Origin: UBA8290 sp964230965
GTDB lineage: Bacteria > Bacillota_I > Bacilli_A > Acholeplasmatales > Acholeplasmataceae
Assembly: GCA_964230965.1 (NCBI GenBank)
Contig: CAXRJA010000065.1
Coordinates: forward strand, 1 to 7,929
Direction of reading: 5' to 3'
Length of the DNA: 7,929 bases
Under the pieces are notes generated by a model, which saw nothing but the letters and a program-made list of their open reading frames with translations, was not told where the DNA came from and did not search any database. Of the stretch, positions 6,358-7,929 are shown in pieces; the stretch's first letter is position 1; the number at the start of each line of letters is the position of its first letter. The position numbers were made by a program, and so were the translations under genes.

Positions 6358-6386
6358 TTGTATTTTTAAATAATTTATGTTATAAT
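6358..6386 (+). promoter_or_regulatory. Predicted promoter of the NfeD/slipin operon
   Basis: A consensus -10 TATAAT (6381-6386) with TG extension (TGTTATAAT) follows a 17-bp spacer and -35 TTGTAT (6358-6363). Transcription would start near 6393, just before the AAAGGAG ribosome site (6396-6402) of the first gene. It faces away from the thiT promoter; the two -35 boxes are 33 bp apart and do not overlap. Confidence 0.65.
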
Positions 6387-6409
6387 GAAAATATGAAAGG
6401 AGTTATTTT

Positions 6410-6790
6410 ATGAGTTTTCAGTGGTTTAATGAAAAACCTAAAGAAGTCATTGTTACTCTAGCATCTGGGAATATTACATTAAATAAACAAGCATCTACAT
6501 ACTTTGAACATGCTTTTAATGTCATGCTTGGTGTCGATGCAACGACACAAAAGATTGCGATTAAGCCACTTTCTAAGGCTGAAGCAATGAGTCATGCAAT
6601 TCCAGACAACAAAAAATATAAGATTACAATTCGTTCGTCTTATGCACGTATCACCAACAAAGCTTTTATGGAAGAAATCATGGCACTTTCTGGATTAAAC
6701 TTATCAGAAGAATCCATTAAATATCCGGCGATTTGGGACAACAAAGAACAGCTTCTTGTGATCGATCTTAAAGGAGGTCAATTAAAATGA
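6410..6790 (+). CDS. Uncharacterised 126-residue soluble protein, first gene of an NfeD/slipin operon
   Basis: I do not recognise a named family. The protein has no signal peptide or membrane segment and looks like a compact alpha/beta protein. Two parts share a similar layout: NITLNKQASTYFEHAFNVMLGVD...KIAIKPL (21-54) and RITNKAFMEEIMALSGLNL...LLVIDL (80-120). In each, an I-T-(L)-N-K-like strand is followed by a helix, a loop and an I/V-rich strand. This recalls, at pattern level only, the tandem swapped-hairpin units of AbrB/MraZ-type proteins, so a DNA- or protein-binding regulator is one possibility; this is speculation. The start is well supported by AAAGGAG 7 nt upstream and a strong promoter. 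The TGA stop overlaps the next gene's start (ATGA, 6787-6790), so expression is tied to the membrane protein that follows. Sequence quality and codon use resemble the neighbours, so it is a real gene. Confidence 0.85.
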   Translation: MSFQWFNEKPKEVIVTLASGNITLNKQASTYFEHAFNVMLGVDATTQKIAIKPLSKAEAMSHAIPDNKKYKITIRSSYARITNKAFMEEIMALSGLNLSEESIKYPAIWDNKEQLLVIDLKGGQLK

Positions 6791-7218
6791 TGGAAGTTTT
6801 AATATGGTTTTGGTTAGGTCTATTTCTATTAGCTGTGATCTTTGAAGCAGCGACAGTTGATTTTGTGGCAATTTGGTTCGCAGTCGGTTCAATTCCTGCT
6901 TTTATACTAGCATTAATTGGGGCACCTGTTTGGCTTCAAGTGAGTGTGTTTTTAATTGTTACGATTATATTAATTGCATTTACAAGACCATACATGCTCA
7001 AATATTTTAAGAAGAATCAAATCAAAACTAATGTATATACAATGATTGGAAAAACAGCAGTAGTAAGCGAAGCCATTACACCGAATACTGTTGGCTCTGT
7101 CAAAGTAAGAGGGCAAGTTTGGTCAGCAATTGCATCTGCTTCAATTTCTGTTGGAACAGAAGTTAGAATTTTAGAGATTGAAGGCGTAAAACTTATTGTA
7201 GAAACAATAGAAACATAA
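6787..7218 (+). CDS. Short NfeD-family membrane protein (partner of slipin)
   Basis: The 143 residues show three hydrophobic segments (about 3-23, 26-46, 48-67), a basic linker (KYFKKNQIK, 72-80) and a C-terminal OB-fold domain (about 84-142). The OB domain has the NfeD pattern GKTAVVSEAI...GSVKVRGQVWSAIAS...GTEVRILEIEGVKLIVE. This is the short form without the ClpP-like protease domain. Such proteins are usually encoded next to an SPFH/stomatin-family gene, as here, and are thought to help organise membrane microdomains or assist the SPFH oligomer; the exact role is not settled. The ATG at 6787 has AAAGGAGGT (6770-6778) upstream and overlaps the preceding stop; a second ATG at 6790 is an equally usable but less likely start. 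It ends in TAA 25 nt before the slipin gene. Confidence 0.92.
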   Translation: MMEVLIWFWLGLFLLAVIFEAATVDFVAIWFAVGSIPAFILALIGAPVWLQVSVFLIVTIILIAFTRPYMLKYFKKNQIKTNVYTMIGKTAVVSEAITPNTVGSVKVRGQVWSAIASASISVGTEVRILEIEGVKLIVETIET

Positions 7219-7243
7219 AAAAAATAAAAAGGAGAGAAAGATT

Positions 7244-7929
7244 ATGTTCGTTACCGCAATTATTATTTTTGTATTCATCGTACTTATTTTGTTAGTCTCA
7301 AGTTTTAGACTTGTATCTCAAACAAATATGTTCGTTGTCGAAAGACTAGGTGGTTATCTTACCACTTGGGATGTTGGGATTCACTTTTTAATTCCTTTCG
7401 TAGATCGTGTGGTTTCCCAAGTCTCTATGAAAGAACAAATTAGAGACTTTGCACCTCAACCTGTTATTACGAAAGATAACTTAACGATGCAAATTGATGC
7501 AGTTGTCTTCTTCCAAGTGACAGACCCTAAACTTTTTGCATATGGTGTAAATAACCCACTTGCAGCGATAGAAAATTTATCTGCAACAACATTACGTAAC
7601 ATTATTGGTGATCTTGACTTAGATCAAACATTAACATCTCGTGATTTAATAAATACCAAAATGCGTGCGATTTTAGATGAAGCCACAGATCCATGGGGTA
7701 TTAAGGTTAATCGTGTCGAAGTTAAAAACATTATTCCACCGAAAGATATTCGTGAAGCACTAGAGAAACAATTACGTGCAGAACGTGAAAAACGTGAAGC
7801 TATCCTTAATGCCGAAGGTGATAAACGTGCTGCAATCCTGATTGCTGAAGGTGAGGCTGAAGCAGTTGTATTACGTGCTAATGCTGCAAAACAAGAGCGA
7901 ATTCTTGCAGCTGAAGGTGAAGCAGAAGC
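7244..7929 (+). CDS. Slipin/stomatin-like SPFH (band 7) membrane protein, 3' end outside the window
   Basis: I translated 228 codons from the ATG at 7244, which follows an AAGGAG site (7229-7234). Residues 3-20 form a single N-terminal membrane anchor (AIIIFVFIVLILLVSS). The SPFH/band 7 domain spans about 23-170, with typical segments VVERLGGYLTTWDVGIHFLIPFVDRV, QIDAVVFFQVTDP, and ATTLRNIIGDLDLDQTLTSRD. A charged coiled-coil follows from about 171, with repeated AEGE/AEGDK units (190-193, 201-204, 223-226) typical of the QmcA/stomatin group. Family members are about 300 residues, so roughly 70-80 are missing. These proteins form large membrane oligomers; together with NfeD they form a conserved pair linked to membrane quality control or microdomain organisation. 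The assignment to the stomatin/QmcA type rather than flotillin rests on the NIIPPKDIREALEKQLRAEREKR region. Confidence in the family is high; function in this cell is inference. Confidence 0.94.
   Translation, partial: MFVTAIIIFVFIVLILLVSSFRLVSQTNMFVVERLGGYLTTWDVGIHFLIPFVDRVVSQVSMKEQIRDFAPQPVITKDNLTMQIDAVVFFQVTDPKLFAYGVNNPLAAIENLSATTLRNIIGDLDLDQTLTSRDLINTKMRAILDEATDPWGIKVNRVEVKNIIPPKDIREALEKQLRAEREKREAILNAEGDKRAAILIAEGEAEAVVLRANAAKQERILAAEGEAE

Noticed and set aside
1..7929. TGA read as tryptophan (Mycoplasma code)
   Set aside because: Conserved tryptophans use TGG, and TGA stops rel, the RNase J gene and the 126-residue gene at positions that match family lengths or gene overlaps.

Overview
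The window is chromosomal housekeeping DNA from a low-GC, Firmicutes-like bacterium, most probably an Acholeplasma-type Mollicute. The gene set is Bacillus-like (recU, ECF-type thiT, apt-rel-dtd). TGG is the tryptophan codon throughout, and TGA is a true stop for rel, the RNase J gene and the 126-residue gene. The standard code is therefore in use, which argues against Mycoplasma or Ureaplasma. The genus is inferred, not shown.

Bases 1-4829 are all on the minus strand. Read in transcription order they are an RNase J-family gene with its own terminator, then a new promoter and a tight cluster apt - rel - dtd (9-nt gap, then an ATGA stop/start overlap). This cluster handles purine salvage, (p)ppGpp turnover and removal of D-amino acids from tRNA. 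The RNase J has kept its first metal-binding motif but has lost conserved residues in its C-terminal active-site motifs.

At 4830-4927 two face-away promoters, for the RNase J gene (minus) and recU (plus), sit exactly symmetrically around an 11-bp inverted repeat. recU (Holliday-junction resolvase) runs rightward and converges on thiT (thiamine ECF S-component, minus strand). Their coding ends overlap by 50 bp.

The 263-bp gap 6147-6409 holds a complete TPP riboswitch for thiT (promoter, aptamer, intrinsic terminator) and the divergent promoter of a plus-strand operon. That operon encodes an unrecognised 126-residue soluble protein, a short NfeD-family membrane protein and a stomatin/slipin (SPFH) protein cut by the window end. 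The first two genes overlap by ATGA and the third follows after 25 nt.

No mobile element, CRISPR array, tRNA or rRNA was seen. The least explained items are the 126-residue protein linked to the NfeD/SPFH pair, the partly degenerate RNase J and the symmetric rnj/recU promoter region.
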